A DNA stretch of 64,000 bases from Chrysemys picta bellii (lineage: Eukaryota > Chordata > Testudines > Emydidae): positions 27,812,998-27,876,997 of the forward strand of contig NC_088791.1 in the NCBI RefSeq assembly GCF_011386835.1, in the 5' to 3' direction. The position numbers were made by a program, and so were the translations under genes. The notes below the pieces were generated by a model. It was not told where the DNA came from, did no database searches, and saw only the letters and a list, made by a program, of their open reading frames with translations. Below, in pieces: positions 1 to 13,100 of the stretch. Each line of letters opens with the position of its first letter. The stretch's first letter is position 1.

Positions 1-853
1 ATGACACTAAAGCAAATTAAGACAACACTTTTCCAGTTTATACTGGTGAGTTCCAGGAGTATTGCTATGAATATTACTATTTACAAAAGGAGAATACCTT
101 GTCTTTACACAAAATAGAGTTTTCATTGACTCTATTTTGTCAAACTGACAATTATATATCATCAAAAAACAAAGAAAATGAAAAACCATTAGAAAGCCCA
201 AATTAAGAACTGACTTCACACACACATTTTTTTGGAACATTAGCAATTGCAGATGTGGTCATGCAAACAACTTTAGCTTTGTCCCTTCTCATACTATCCC
301 AATACAGCTTATTCTTCTTATCTATCCATTACTCAGATACATCACCAGTGACAAAATACACAAAATTTCTCTCAATAAATTCGTGTGCTGGCAGGATAAG
401 GTTTAAGGTTTCTGATTGTTCCCATGGTGTCACTATGGAGGCTGAGCAAAGGCTATTTGCATACTCCCAACATTTGGATGTTTTTGTAAAATGGAGCCTG
501 AATTTGACATGACAAGCCTCAGGGTTAGTGCATTCTGAGGAAACTTTAACATTCTCTAAGAGTCTTTGGCTGAGGGGTAGATACTTCGATCACTAACTCT
601 AGGTAAACGTTTTCTGCAAGAAATTCCAGTAGGACTTTTTAAGTGTTTAAGAATTGCTCAGTGACAGGTATCCATCCCTTCTGCCGTTCCAAGCTCTGAC
701 ATGACTGGCAGAGCTTGCAAGCTAATCAGGAATGGACCCCATTCTTTCCTAAAGTGTCTTGCTTCCTCATTTCTATTCTCCATACTAACTCCTTTTCCCT
801 TCCCTGCTCCTTCCAGAAAAAACCTACCTGCACCCCGTAGGGTTTCCTGCCAA
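1..853. other. SRPK2 intron, nothing recognised
   Basis: AT-rich sequence without a coding signature, terminal repeats or a recognisable transposon domain. The short open frames here have no family resemblance. Confidence 0.6.
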
Positions 854-1478
854 CTGCGTTCAGATGTGGTCACCCCATCTCAAAAAAGATATACTGTATT
901 GGAATCGGAAAAGGTTCAGAAAAGGGCAACAAAAATTATTAGGGGTAAGGAATGGCTTCCGTATGAGGAGAGATTAATAAGACTTTTTCAGCTTGGAAAA
1001 GAAACAACTAAGGGGGGATATGACAGAGGTCTATAAAATCATAATTGGTGTGGAGAAAGTAAATAAGGAAATATTATTTACTCCTCATAATACAATAACT
1101 AGGGATCATTAAATGAAATTAATAGACAGCAGGTTTAAAACAAACAAAAGGAAGTATTTCTTCACACAACGCATGGTCAATCTGTGGAACTCCCTGCCAG
1201 AGGACGTTGTGAATGCCAAGACTATAAGAGGGTTCAAAAAAGAACTAGATAAGTTCATGGAGGATAGATCCATCAATGGCTATTAGCCAGGATGTACAGG
1301 GATGGTGTCCCTAGCTTCTGTTTGCCAGAAGCTGGGAATGGGCAACAGGGGATGGCTCACTTGATGATTACCTGTTCTGTTCATTCCCTCTGAGGCATCT
1401 GACATTGGCCACTGTCAGAAAACTGGATACTTGGCTAGATGGACCATTGGTCTGACCCAGTATGGCCGTTCTTATGTT
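854..1478 (+). mobile_element. CR1 LINE, 3' end fragment
   Basis: It starts at the same point of the CR1 sequence (GATGTGGTCACCCCATCTC) as position 9789 of the long CR1 copy. It then follows that copy through the GAGGAGAGATTAATAAGACT and GGTTTAAAACAAACAAAAGG segments. It ends with the 3' terminal words GACCATTGGTCTGACCCAGT and GGCCGTTCTTATGTT, the turtle CR1 tail. It is a 5'-truncated insertion in the usual manner of LINEs and has no intact ORF. Confidence 0.9.
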
Positions 1479-1481
1479 TGA

Positions 1482-2165
1482 GACCCATTTGGAGAATCTT
1501 TGGGCCGATATTGCTGCGCCTTTTGACCTTTCCACAATGAACAGAAAAAGATTAGGAGATTTCCTAAAGGCCTTTTTCCTGTCCAGATAAAAGGGTAAGG
1601 CTCTCCTAATGTCTAGTGTAGACAGTATAGCTGCCCGGGTATCATGATGAAGCTCTGGATAACAGGTTAGGAGATGAATCAGCTGGTTTATGTGAAAAGA
1701 CAAGGTCACCTTGGGGATGAACTTCAGATCTGGCCTAAGAGTAGCCTCATCTTTAAAGAATTCTGTGGAGGGGTGGGGGTGATGCCATTAGTGCTGCTAT
1801 CTCCCCTATTCTCCTCGTCAAGGTGAGGGCCACCAGAAATGCCGTCTTCATTGATGGGTATGTAAGTGAAGAAGTGACCATAGGTTCAAAGGGCAGTCTA
1901 GTCAGGCTCTTAAAAACTAGATTTAGGTCCCATGTTGGAGTGGGTTGTCCGGGTTGGGGATAGAGGTTCACTATGCCATTGAGGAATCTCTTTGTAGTTT
2001 GATGGGCAAAAACCAAGTATCCCTCTATTTGCTGATGGAAAGCTATTATAGTTGCAAGGTGTACCTTTACGGAACTGGGGGATAGCCCTGACCTCTTGAG
2101 ATCCAGTATATAGTCCAATACCACAGGGAGGGTGCAGAGTTGCATCTGAAGAAGTGAGGTTCTTA
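1482..2165 (-). mobile_element. DIRS-like element fragment: tyrosine recombinase
   Basis: Minus-strand frames (2145-1753, then 1709-1482 after a shift) read as the recombinase of a DIRS retrotransposon: LDLKRSGLSPSSVKVHLATI, then FEPMV and a LVALTLTRRIGEIAAL motif. The last of these corresponds to the first catalytic-Arg region of tyrosine recombinases. The same domain occurs at 23246-23650. The frame is broken and abuts the CR1 tail on one side and a Penelope terminal module on the other, so this is a relic. Confidence 0.75.
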
Positions 2166-2275
2166 CCCACGAAAGCTTATGCTCCCAATACTTCTGTTAG
2201 TCTCAAAGGTGCCACAGGACCCTCTGTTGCTTTTTACAGATTCAGACTAACACGGCTACCCCTCTGATACCTGAT
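2166..2275 (-). mobile_element. Penelope-like element terminal module
   Basis: It carries ACGAAAGCTTATGCTCC, GGTGCCACAGGACCCTCTG and AGACTAACACGGCTACCCC. The same module abuts a GIY-YIG coding remnant at 35880-36000 and recurs at 21391-21485 and 47291-47377. I assign it to Penelope-like elements because of that linkage at 35.9 kb. Confidence 0.65.
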
Positions 2276-5200
2276 GTAGACGATATTCTGATGTGTACTG
2301 CTGACAGGGAAAGCCATTTAAAAGCACTGTAAACCCTGTTTGCAGGTGGTTTCCTTTCTGGGACTAACCCTATAACCTGGCCAGCAAGCTCCAGACAAAT
2401 AAAAAGTTAAGTGATTTTTGGAGCTGTCCATCTGTACCTCAGAAACAGCGCTGCTATCCCCTGCTGGGCATGACAAGGTTTTGTCAAGACTTCATGTCTG
2501 ACTACAAAGCAATCACTGCACCCTGTACTAGCTCCTGAAAAGGGAGGTGGGAACTGACACATCCCAGCAAACCCAAGCAGTGTAAAGAGGTTTTAACACA
2601 AACTCCAGTTCTTCACACCAGATCATACAAAACCTTTTGCATTGTTTGTAGCAACCAGGGACACAACCATTTCAGCTGTGTTAACTCAGAACTATCATGA
2701 CAGGAAAAACAACAATGTATTGCTTATGTCTACAAGGTACTGAATTGAGTTGAAAATTAAGATACTGCCCTGTGAAAAACATGTTTTGACACATTTTAGA
2801 TATCTGATAGAGTTAGGAGACACAAAACTGTTCACTGTTCATACTCCCTTAAAGTATCTTTTTGTCTGGTAAAATCAAAGAAGGTACAGCGTCTAGTCCT
2901 AGATTGACACAGTGGTCCTTGCCACTGGAAGAGCACCAAATTGAAGTCTGTCCTATGACACAACCCTCACCTTTGCCTGCAGGACTGTTAATTGTGGTAC
3001 TCCACATGAGTGTCCTGGAAAAGTGGCCCTCACCCCTATTACAACGTGCAGTGTGGCACAGCGACTGTTTATGGTAACACATAAAACAAGTTTATTAACT
3101 ACAGAAAGATAGATTTTTAAGAGATTATAACTGATAGCAAACAGATCAAAGCAGATTACCTAGCAAATAAACAAACTAAGCCTAACATACTAGATAGATT
3201 GGACATGAATTAGCAATTTCTCACCCTGACTGATGACACAAGCAGTCCACGAAGTTCCCATACACAGGCTAGAAATCCCCCCAGTTCAGTCTTTATTCCT
3301 CAGGAGTTTCCAGGAGTTTTCTTGTGTGGGAAGTGAGGCCTGCCCAGCTAGGGGGGCTATAGGGCACAGCAGTTCCCACGGCTCCCAGACTACGCCCCGG
3401 GGGTACAACCCATCACATGCAGTGCTTAATTTAAATTCTGAAGGGCTGCACCTTGAGGTTCTGACAATATATGTTGATGGGTCATCTGAAAAAGGGACCC
3501 CAGTCACAGAATTTGCAATTTGGGCTCCCTCGGTTTAGGCTGAACCTGTGCAGTGCAGATGCAGTACACGCTCAGCGCTGTATGTGGAATTGGCTGCTGG
3601 CGCGGAGGCATTATCACTCTGTAAAAAGGAACAAGTACTGGCTGGTGTAATATGCTCAGACTCTAAAAGGATCTGTAATGCCTTAATAACATTCCTCCCT
3701 TGGTGGAGTATGAATTTGTTTTGCAGTGCAGATCACAAGCCTTTACGCTATCAAGCCCTTTCGTGCTATGTATGAAAACAAGTAACTAAACTGGGTAATT
3801 CAGCGGTATCTGTGGTTAAAGTAAAAGCTTATTCCAGACATGAGGAAGCGAGCAAGAAAAACAGCAGAGTCATGGAGCATTTAATCCCAGAAAAAAACAT
3901 GTTTCCAGCATCATGATGGGAAGGCCCTTACTACGTAATACAAATCGCCAGTGCTGCAATTGATCTAGCACGAATAGAATCAGGACCTAAAAGCAAGGAT
4001 CAATGGCTACATGCTACTCAGTTAAAACTGTTCAGGGGTTCCCACTAAGAGAGCATCAGAACTTGTGTTTTGTTTTTCAGGCTGTTGATAGTGTACAGAG
4101 ACGGGTGTGATTGTGCATGGAGAACGTGACTCAATAAAATGCAGAAACAACAATCCCAATCTGAGTATATATTGAAATGACAGTTGAAAGTCCAATTCAG
4201 TTATGGTGTGAAATAAACAATGCTACTGGATATCACATATAATTCTGCAAGGACAAGCAAAAACAGGGTGATTGTGTAAGAACTGACAATCACAGCATCA
4301 ATCCCTATTTAGGGATTGGTACCTTGAACTTTCCATATGTGTATACAAGGTATAATACATGTTTTGTGTTTCCTGTAAAATTTAATCAAACAAGGGCTTA
4401 TTGATAAATACCCTTTTAAGAATCAGGGAAGGTAGAACTAAGGGTGGCACAAACACCATCCATTGAAAAGAAATAAACCCAGAATGCCCCAAGATGGAGG
4501 CAGGATGCAGTGATGAATTGATATTAAGGCTCCTTAAAGAAGTGCTGTACAATGATGTTCATTTTATACATATAACCGTGTTTAATTTGATTTCACTGCA
4601 TTTGCCAAAAGGAATATGCCCGCAACAGTTTGGCCAATTTTATGGCAAAATGATGAAGGATTATGGGAAAGATCTTGTTAATAAAAATGCAGAGGTAAAG
4701 GCACCTGAATCAATTCAAAGATGAAGCCAGTGGGGCCTAGCCGCCAGTGATGTACCAGGGTCGTTTGAAGCCAGAGCATCAATCTGAAACCAGGCAGACC
4801 CAGAGACCTGGTGGGAACACGACTGAGCATTCCAGCACAAGCTGGCTGCAGCTGTATTGAGCTCAAAGAATGAGCAAAGCAAAGAACTCATTAATTAAGA
4901 ACTTTTTAATGTATATGCTATGCATATATACGTAGTTAATTTGCTTGCGGAAGTACAGCATAAAGTAGAAGAAATAGTTAACCAAACCAATGAATATCAT
5001 CAAAACAACACAGTAGCCAGGCCCATAACATGGTCGGTGCATGGAGGGTAGGCACTGCACCAAACCAAGGCACCCTCACAGATCGAGAGAAAGGTAAATT
5101 TCCCACTTTTATCACCACAGGTATGACAGAGATCATACTGATTGGTGTAAAACAAAACGTCACAAAGGTCCAATACTATCATGTTAATTGTTGAAAAGAC

Positions 5201-5900
5201 ACACAGGTCCTTATGCCACTTATGCTATCCATCTCAGTAAACTGCAGAACACCAGGTCACTGAAACCATTGTTAAGAGTAATACCAGTAGGGGTACTGTT
5301 TCTCCTCCTCAAATACTGTTGCAAGATAATGACAGTATGGAAAGCTCCAGACTTGTCCTGTTGCTTGCACTTGAGGGACACCTAAATCAATCTCCAAACA
5401 GCACAGTACAGATACTGGGGAACTGGTGAAGTCAAAACTGCTTATGCTGGCAAAGATAAATGTTGTGGCTGGAAGTAACCACTTTTGATATGGACCCAAA
5501 AACTCTTATTTTCACTGGCCAAAATTCATTGCGGTGATAAATGGAAAGACCTTACTTCCCAAACCCATTGTTCATAATATAACTAGTTTACAGGAGTATG
5601 CTTTAAAAGCAGTATCCAAGTCTTGGCATTGTATTCCTCCTTTGAGCCTGGATTTTAAAAGCTTAATAGCCAAGAACAGGGAATTCAGGAGTTAACTAAC
5701 TTCTCCTGATGGGAAGAAGCACACAAAGTGGTTACACCCATGGTGAGGACTGTCATTCAAAGCTTTGTTAGTCCTCTATGTGATTGTGGTAATTGTAATT
5801 TTGATTTTGTATTTGATGTTGCAAAATCGTAGAAGAATGTTTGAAATGCTTAATGTAAAACCCATATAGTATGTAGGGTTTTAAGGTGGAGAATGTAGAG
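2276..5900 (+). mobile_element. Degenerate endogenous retrovirus-like remnant (pol, possibly env end)
   Basis: Plus-strand frames with many stops and shifts show retroviral pol character. There is an RT/connection-like stretch between 2276 and 2862. An RNase H-like stretch lies at about 3455-3660, beginning with an IYVDGSS motif and an intact first Asp. Less clear sequence follows to about 5900. A purine-rich tract near 5886 precedes TGTAGAGATGG, which could mark the 3' LTR border; this is a guess. The copy is interrupted by an unrelated insertion at about 2870-3420. No frame is intact, and there is no sign of coding capacity. Confidence 0.5.
2870..3420. mobile_element. Unclassified insertion inside the ERV-like remnant
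   Basis: Retroviral pol-like reading stops near 2870 and resumes near 3455. The DNA between has no pol similarity in any frame. It contains an AT-rich centre (AACAAGTTTATTAACTACAG, 3088 on) and a GC-rich end (GACTACGCCCCGGGGGTAC). I recall similar sequence as a common interspersed repeat of turtles but cannot name the family. Borders are approximate. Confidence 0.4.
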
Positions 5901-7570
5901 ATGGCTATGAAATTAAAAGAATTAACATTATTCTAAGCTTGGTTAAGAAAATAATGTCTGCTTTATGGTTTGTGGCTAGTAAGGAAAAGACCCCAATCAG
6001 CAAGTAAAAGAAGGCCGTGAGAATAATAAGCAGTATTACTATTACTTGCAGTGTGGGAAAGATGTATGGTTAGAGCTGCAGCAACAAGACTAAGAAAATA
6101 ATAAACGAGTAATGGCAATGGGGGATTCAATCATTAGAAGCTACACAGATAGCTGGATTTGTGATGACCAGGAGAACCACATGGTGACTTGCCTGACAGG
6201 TGCTAAGATGCGGATCTCTCAAGACATCTACAAAGATTTCTGTGTAATGCTGGGGAGGAGCCAGTAGTCATGGTACATGTAGGTACAAATGACAAAGGGA
6301 AGATAGGAGAGAGAGCCTGGAGGCCAAATTTAGACGGCTAGGTAAGAGATTAAGTCCAGGACCTCCATGGTAGCATTCTCTGAAATGCTTCTAGTTCCAT
6401 CTGCAGGGCCAGTTAGACAGGCAGAACTGCAGAGTCTCAGTGCATGGATGAGACAATGGTGTACAGAGGAGGGGTTAAGATTTATTAGGAACTGAGGAAC
6501 CTTTTGGGAAAGGTGGAGCCTAAGCAGTTGGAGTGCAGCCATAGCTTGGGGTGGAGTGGGGCTGCGGACAGGAGTAAGGGGGCTGATGGCTAGGGCCGCA
6601 GCTGGGGACAGGAGCGGAGCCGGAGCCACAGCCAGGTGCAGCTCTGCTCCCGGCATTGCTCCCAGCTTCGGGAATGGAGCCAAGGCCAGCAACCATGGGG
6701 GCTGACCCAAGCACCGCCGCATCCCCCCTCTGGAGGTTCCTCCATGCCCCCCTAGGAGACACGCAATACGCTTTGGGGACCTCTGCTATACAGGAAGGAT
6801 GGGCTCCAACTAAACCAAAATGGAACTGGATTGCGGTCAAGTAAAATTAAAAAGGTCATAGAGCAGTTTTTAAACTAAGGGCTGGGGGAAAGCCAATGGG
6901 TGCAGAGTAGCACGTGGTTCTGACAGAGACATCCCTTAGGGGAGTATCTATTAATGGACTTTCTCTATATCCTAGTGAGGAGGAGAGGATGGCAGATGAT
7001 AAAATATGGGTAGGATCTGACAAGAAATAGTCAAATGAAAAAGAGACCCATTCAATTACATCACATAATGGCAGACAACTAAAAAGTGATTATTTTTTAA
7101 GTGCTTATACACAAATGCTAGAAGTCTAAATACTAAGATGGGTAAACTTAAGTGCCTCAAATTAAATGAGGATATTGATATAATAGGCATCACAGAAACT
7201 TGGTGGAATGAGGATAATGAATGGGACACAATAATACCAGGGTACAAAATAGGTCATACTGGTGGGGGAGTAGCAATATATGTGAAGGAAAGGGTAGAGT
7301 CAAATGAAGTAAAAATGTTAAATGAACCAAACTGTGCCACAGAATCTCTATGGACATAATGCTATGCTTGAATAGTAAGAATAGAACAGTAGGACATACT
7401 ACTGACCAGGATGGCGATAGTGACTGTGAAATGCTCTGGGAGATTAGAGAGGCTATAAAAAAAGAAAAGAAAATCAAATAATAAAGAGGGATTTCAACTA
7501 TCCCCATATTGACTGGGTACATGTCACCTCAGAACAGGATGCAGAGAAAAACTTTCTTGACACCTTAAAT

Positions 7571-7921
7571 CAGGGGTTCTCAAACTTAATTGCACCGCGA
7601 CCCCCTTCTGACAACAAAAATTACTACATGACATCAGGAGGGGGACCGAAGCCTGAGCCCGCCCGAGCTCCACTGCCCTGGGTGGGGGGGGGCAAAAGCC
7701 CGAGCCCCACTCCCCAGGGGAGGGGGAACAAAGCAGAAGCCCAAGGGCTTCAGTCCCAAACAGGGAGCCTGTAACCTGAGCCCCGTCATCCCAGGCTGAA
7801 GCCCCTGGGCTTCGGCACCAGGTGGTGGGTCTCAGGCTTTGGCCTCAGGCCACAGCAAGTCTAAGCCAGCCCTGGTGACCCCATTAAAATGGGGTCACGA
7901 CCCACAGTCTGAGAACCGCTG
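7571..7921. mobile_element. hAT-type MITE with 8-bp target duplication
   Basis: The ends are CAGGGGTTCTCAAACTT and AGTCTGAGAACCGCTG, which are inverted repeats of each other. The flanks are a perfect direct repeat CCTTAAAT (7563-7570 and 7922-7929). It has a GC-rich interior and no coding capacity. It interrupts the CR1 endonuclease region and is therefore younger than that copy. Confidence 0.93.
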
Positions 7922-9119
7922 CCTTAAATGACTGCTTCTTGGAGCAGCTAGTCTTGGAACCCACAAGAGGAGAGGCAATTCTTGATTTAGTCCTAAGTGG
8001 AGCACAGGATCTGTTCCAAGAGGTGAATATAGCTGAACCCCTTCGTAATAGTGACCAATAATAAAATTTTACCTCCCTGTGGAGAGCAGAGGGAAACACC
8101 AAAGCAGCCCAACATGGTAGCATTTAATTTCAGAAAGGGGAACTACACAAAAATGAGGAAGTTAGTTAAATAGAAATTAAAAGGTACAGCACCAAAAGTA
8201 AAATCCCTGCAAGCTGCATGGAAATTTTTTAAAGACACCACAATAGAGGCTCAATTTAAATGTATTAAAAAAACATAGTAAGAGGACCAAAAAAGTGCCA
8301 CTTTAGCTGAACAAAGTAAAAGAAGCAGTTAGAGGCAAAAAGGCATCCTTTAAAACGTGGAAGTTAAATCCTAGTAAGGAAAATAGAAAGGAGCATAAAC
8401 TCTGGCAAGTGAAGTGTAAAAATATAATTAGGAAGGCCAAAAAAGAATTTGAAGAACAACTAGCCAAAGACTCAAAAAGTAACAGCAATTATTTTTTAAG
8501 TACATCAAAAGCAGGAAGCCTACTAAAAAACCAGTGGGGTCACTGGACGATTGAGATGTTTAAAGGCGTACTCAAGGAAGATAAGGCCACTGTGGAGAAA
8601 CTAAATGAATTCTTTGCACCAGTCTTCATGGCTGAGAATATGAGGGAGATTCCCAAACCTGAGTCATTCATGCTAGGGGACAAATGTGAGGAATTGTCCC
8701 AGATTGAGGTATCAGAGTAGGTTTTGGAACAAATTGATGAATTAAACAGTAATAAGTCACCAGGAACAGATGGTATTCACCCAAGAGTTATGAAGGAACT
8801 CAAAATGTGAAATTGCAGAACTACTAACTGTGGTATGCAATATATCATTTAAATCAGCTTCTGTACCATGACTGGAGGATAGCTAATCTGACACCTATTT
8901 TTAAAAAAGACTCCAGAGGTGATCCCGGCAATTACAGGCCAGTAAGCCTAACTTCAGTACCAGGCAAACTGGTTGAAACTACAGTAAAGAACAGAATTAT
9001 CAGACACATAGATGAACATGATTTGTGCGGGAAGAATCAATGGGTTTTTTGTAAACGGAAATCATGCCTCACCAATCTACTAGAATTCTTTGAGGGGGAC
9101 AACAAGCATGTGGACAAGT

Positions 9120-9658
9120 GGGATCCAGTGGATATAGTGTCCTTAGATTTTCAGAAAGCCTTTGACAAGGTCCCTCACCAAAGGCTCTTAAGCCACATAA
9201 GCTGTCCTGGGATAAGAGGGAAGGTCCGCTCATGGATCAGTAACTGGTTAAAAGAGAGGAAACAAAGGGTAGGAATAAATGGTCAGTTTTCAGAATGGAG
9301 AGAAGTAAATGGTGTCCACCAGGGACCTGTACTGGGAGCAGTGCTGTTCAACATATTCATAAATTATCTGGAAAAATGGGTAAACAGTGAGGTAACAAAA
9401 TTTGCAGATGATACAAAACTACTCAACACAGTTAAGTCCAAAGCAGACTGCAAAGAGTTACAAAGGGACCTTACAAAACTGGGTAACTGGGCAACAAAAT
9501 GGCAGATGAAATTCAATGTTGATAAATGCAAAGTAATGCACACTGGAAAACATAATCCCAACTATACATATAAAATGATGAGGTCTAAATTAGCTGTTAC
9601 CACTCAAGAAAGAGATTTTGGAGTCACTGTGGATAGTTATCTGAAAATATCCACTTAA
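9120..9658 (+). pseudogene. CR1 reverse transcriptase ORF (partial)
   Basis: The longest coherent retrotransposon frame in the window, open from 9023 to 9658. It holds RT motifs in order: DIVSLDFQKAFDKVPH (first catalytic Asp), GIRGKVRSWISNWLKERKQ, HQGPVLGAVLFNIF and KFADDTKLL (the catalytic Asp pair), then the thumb-like KWQMKFNVDKCKVMH. The frame ends early, before the usual C-terminus, and the upstream endonuclease is in other frames. It is a relic and not a host gene. Confidence 0.85.
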
Positions 9659-10135
9659 TGTACAGCGGCAGTCAAAAAAGCTAACAGAATGTTGGGAACC
9701 ATTATGAAAGGGATAGATAAGGAGACAGAAAATATCATATTGCCTCTATATAAATCTATAGTGTGCCCACATGTTGAATACTGCGTGTAGATGTGGTCAC
9801 CCCATCTCAAAAAAGATATATTGGAACTGGAAAAGATACAGAAAAGAACAACAAAGATGATTGGGGTATGGAACAGCTTCCATATGAGGAGAGATTAATA
9901 AGACTAGGACTTTGCAGCTAGGAAAGAGAAGACTAAGGGGGGATAAGATAAAGGTCTATAAAATCATGACTGGTATGGAGAAAATAAATAAGGAAGTGTT
10001 ATTTACTCCTTCTCATAACACAATAACTAGGGGTACCAAATGAAATTAATAGGCAGCAGGTTTAAAACAAACAAAAGGAAGTATTTCTTCACACAACGTA
10101 CAGTCAACCTGTGGAACTCTTTACCAGACTGGAGC

Positions 10136-13100
10136 CAACCAATATGGGTCTAAGCACCCCTCGTTTAGCCCGGTTTGTAAGTATCTTGATCAAATGCTTT
10201 AAAATGTTTTGTTCCTGTTTGGTTGTAGTAAATTACTTATTATATAGGCTTTTTAAGCATGTTTATGGCAATTATATAAGTACCATTTGGCCTCTGGCTT
10301 TAATAACATAATTTATGGTTAATTAATGTTTGGTGGTTTCCTATATGAATAATTTCAAATATTATTAAAAATTCCAACCCTCTAGCTCCTCTGATGCTTT
10401 CTGGCCAGTGACAGACAATTTGTAAGCATGTTTTCTCTTCTTCAGTCTAGCTGACAGTTGAAACAAAAGACCCCTTTAAACTCAATCCTTAAATGCAGCT
10501 CTTCTCCCCCAACCTTCTTCATAGCCTTCTACTGTGAATGACTTTCCAACCAGTGTGTGCTTCAACAGTGCCCTCTGATCTAATTGACTGGCTAGACTTA
10601 TTCACAGCATTTAGATGTGAAGCAGTCCCAGTCTAGGGGGATCAGTTCTACCACAGTATTTGACATGCAGAAGGCAACAAACATTCTGGGCTTTCAATGC
10701 CTCTTCCATAACAAGCAGCTTGGGCCTTCCTTGAGTGGTAAAGAACACAAATGGCACTCGAGGGAGTCAGTTTACAGATTGGGGCCACAGCTGCAGGGGA
10801 GAGTGATTTAAATCATTGCTTTACATCACTTGATTTTTGTTAATCGATTTAAATCCAGTTGAGGCTTTGTAAACCTAAATTTGATCTGGGCTATTGGGAC
10901 TTCAACTGACAATGAACCAAATTATAAATGCTGGGGTTTTAGGATTTTTTTTTTTTAATTCCAATAATGCAAAGCTCTCGTCTGAATTTTACAAAACCAT
11001 AAAAAATCGAAATATTGAAAATTAAGGCCTTGAGCCTGAAAACACAAAGTAATAAACTTTACTCATATGAACAGTGCCATTGACTTCAATGAGACTACTC
11101 CAGTGCTTAAAGTTAAATATGTGCATAATTATTTGTAACAGAGGCTACAGTTGTATTTTTTGGTACACAGAGGATATTTTTAAAAACAGGAGGCTAAAAT
11201 TGGATTTCTAAGCCCACATTTAGATAAGTGTGAAATTTTCACAAGCATCCAAGTGATTCAGGTGCACAAGCCCCACTGACTGCTCATCCATCATAATTTG
11301 CCGTTTCTATGGTCTGGCTATTTATCAGTCTTGTATATGGGTTCATGTTATTTTCACAGTAAGGATGTTAATGAAGCCTGGGACTTGTATTTTTCAGCCT
11401 GAGCATTTTAAGCGTGAAAACTTCTTAGTGGAAAAAAAAAATCTATATAAAATCCAAAATTCTTATTTGAAAACTAATTCAAGTAACAAGTGCATACATC
11501 CAGTCTAGCACTGGGAAGAATGTAAAGACTTAACATGTAAATAAAAATTCTGATTTAAACTTAAATGGATTTAAATTAAAAAAATAAAAGTAAATCATTA
11601 CTTTTATCTACCTTACACAGCCGGAGCAGTGTTTGAAGCCCAGTTTCCTGCCAGGATCAGCCATGACCATGAACAATACTAATTGATATAATCAGAATAA
11701 TCAATTGGTAATGAGCAGCTTATTTAATAGAGAAGAACAAATCACAATTAAATGGTTCCTACAAAATGGCCACCAGAACACTCCTTTATAGGACTAAGGG
11801 TTCTTTTTAGTTTTAACATCAATTAAAAAAAAAAGTAACAAGCCAATTAACTATTAGAAAGGAGAATGAGTTAGAAAGAATTTTAACACAGCTGACTGTG
11901 CTGGGAAAGGAAGTGATGGCTGATTCCTTATCTACCCCTGCACTAAAAGTTCAGATCCACCAGGCATTGTGCATGGCCCCACTGAGGACAGCCCTGCCAG
12001 AAGTGGAAATCTTCAGAGGGTACTATCAAAGGAGAATGAGATAATCATTAGAAGTAAATGAATTCCTTTTTCCACTTTATATTACTTTTACAAACTGCCC
12101 AAAAGGATTAAAATGTCCTCAATAGTAAAGTTTCCTCTTCTGTACAGCACAGACAACTGAAATTAATTACTTAATTTCTAGGTAATTTTAAGGTTTTAAT
12201 TCCTTCGTAACAAAAAGCTGGTCAATCTGTGCTAAACTGGTATTTCAGCCAACTTCATCACAATCCTTATGAAGAGAGCAATAACTGAAATGGCATTTTA
12301 TGTGTGCATTAAACTCATCACCAGAATGAATTAGTGCTGGATTTGGGACTAGAACTCAGCAGTCCCTATTGCTGCTTAACCACCAAACATCACCACTTTC
12401 CACCATGAATTTAATTATGAGGTCTTTTTTTAATTTTTTAATTAAATTTTTTTAAGCTCTGCCATTATAAGTGCTATTCTAAGACGGTGTTTTCCATGGC
12501 CTGCTGAAGAGAGCTTCTGAAAATATCTATTAGTATTAACTTAATTTTAGACAACTAGAAGATTATCCATTATTTTTTTCATAAATAATTAAAAGAATAT
12601 GGTCAACTGAATGAGAAGAGAAACGAGCAAGGGACACAGGAGATACTGCAGCTTGACAACAGAATGATTCACCCACATTACCACAAATTTTAAAAAAGTA
12701 ACTTACATTAGTTTAATTCTACTAACCTAATCAAAGACGAAAAGGCAATGGAATCAAGGGAGTGACATATTACATTAAAAACATTTTTTGCCCTGTGCCA
12801 CACCACACACAGGGCAAAAATTTGTTTTAAATGTACTGTGATACTTAACATGAAACAGCGCTATCCAGACAGAGGAAGGAAGCTGTACCCACCCTTGTGT
12901 CACACAACTAGCTTTTCTGCACTCAGTCTAAACACAAATGGTAAGATAATGGCAGGATACATGATCTCTGTGTTGAGTGCTCACTTATCCCATCCCTCAG
13001 TCTGACCCACATAAAGAGGGTTTGCTTGAACACTAAATAAGATGAAAACTAGATAACTGATATTTTCCAGAAAGTATTTTAACTCCTTTCAATGGTACCA

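Larger units (their letters stand above)
6110..10135 (+). mobile_element. CR1 LINE, long copy with ORF1, endonuclease and RT remnants
   Basis: This is the longest LINE copy of the window. Around 6118-6300 lies an ORF1 remnant, GDSIIRSYTDSW followed by VMVHVGTND, typical of the SGNH-esterase domain of CR1 ORF1. Around 7105-7350 lies an endonuclease start (TNARSLNTKMGKL, then ITETWWNE). Reverse transcriptase runs from about 8700 to 9790, with [31 protein letters not shown] and the catalytic FADDTKL. The 3' end runs to about 10135 and lacks the usual terminal words. Several frameshifts and stops make it dead. A hAT MITE is inserted at 7571-7921. The segment 6530-6770 is GC-rich and unlike the rest. 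Confidence 0.9.
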
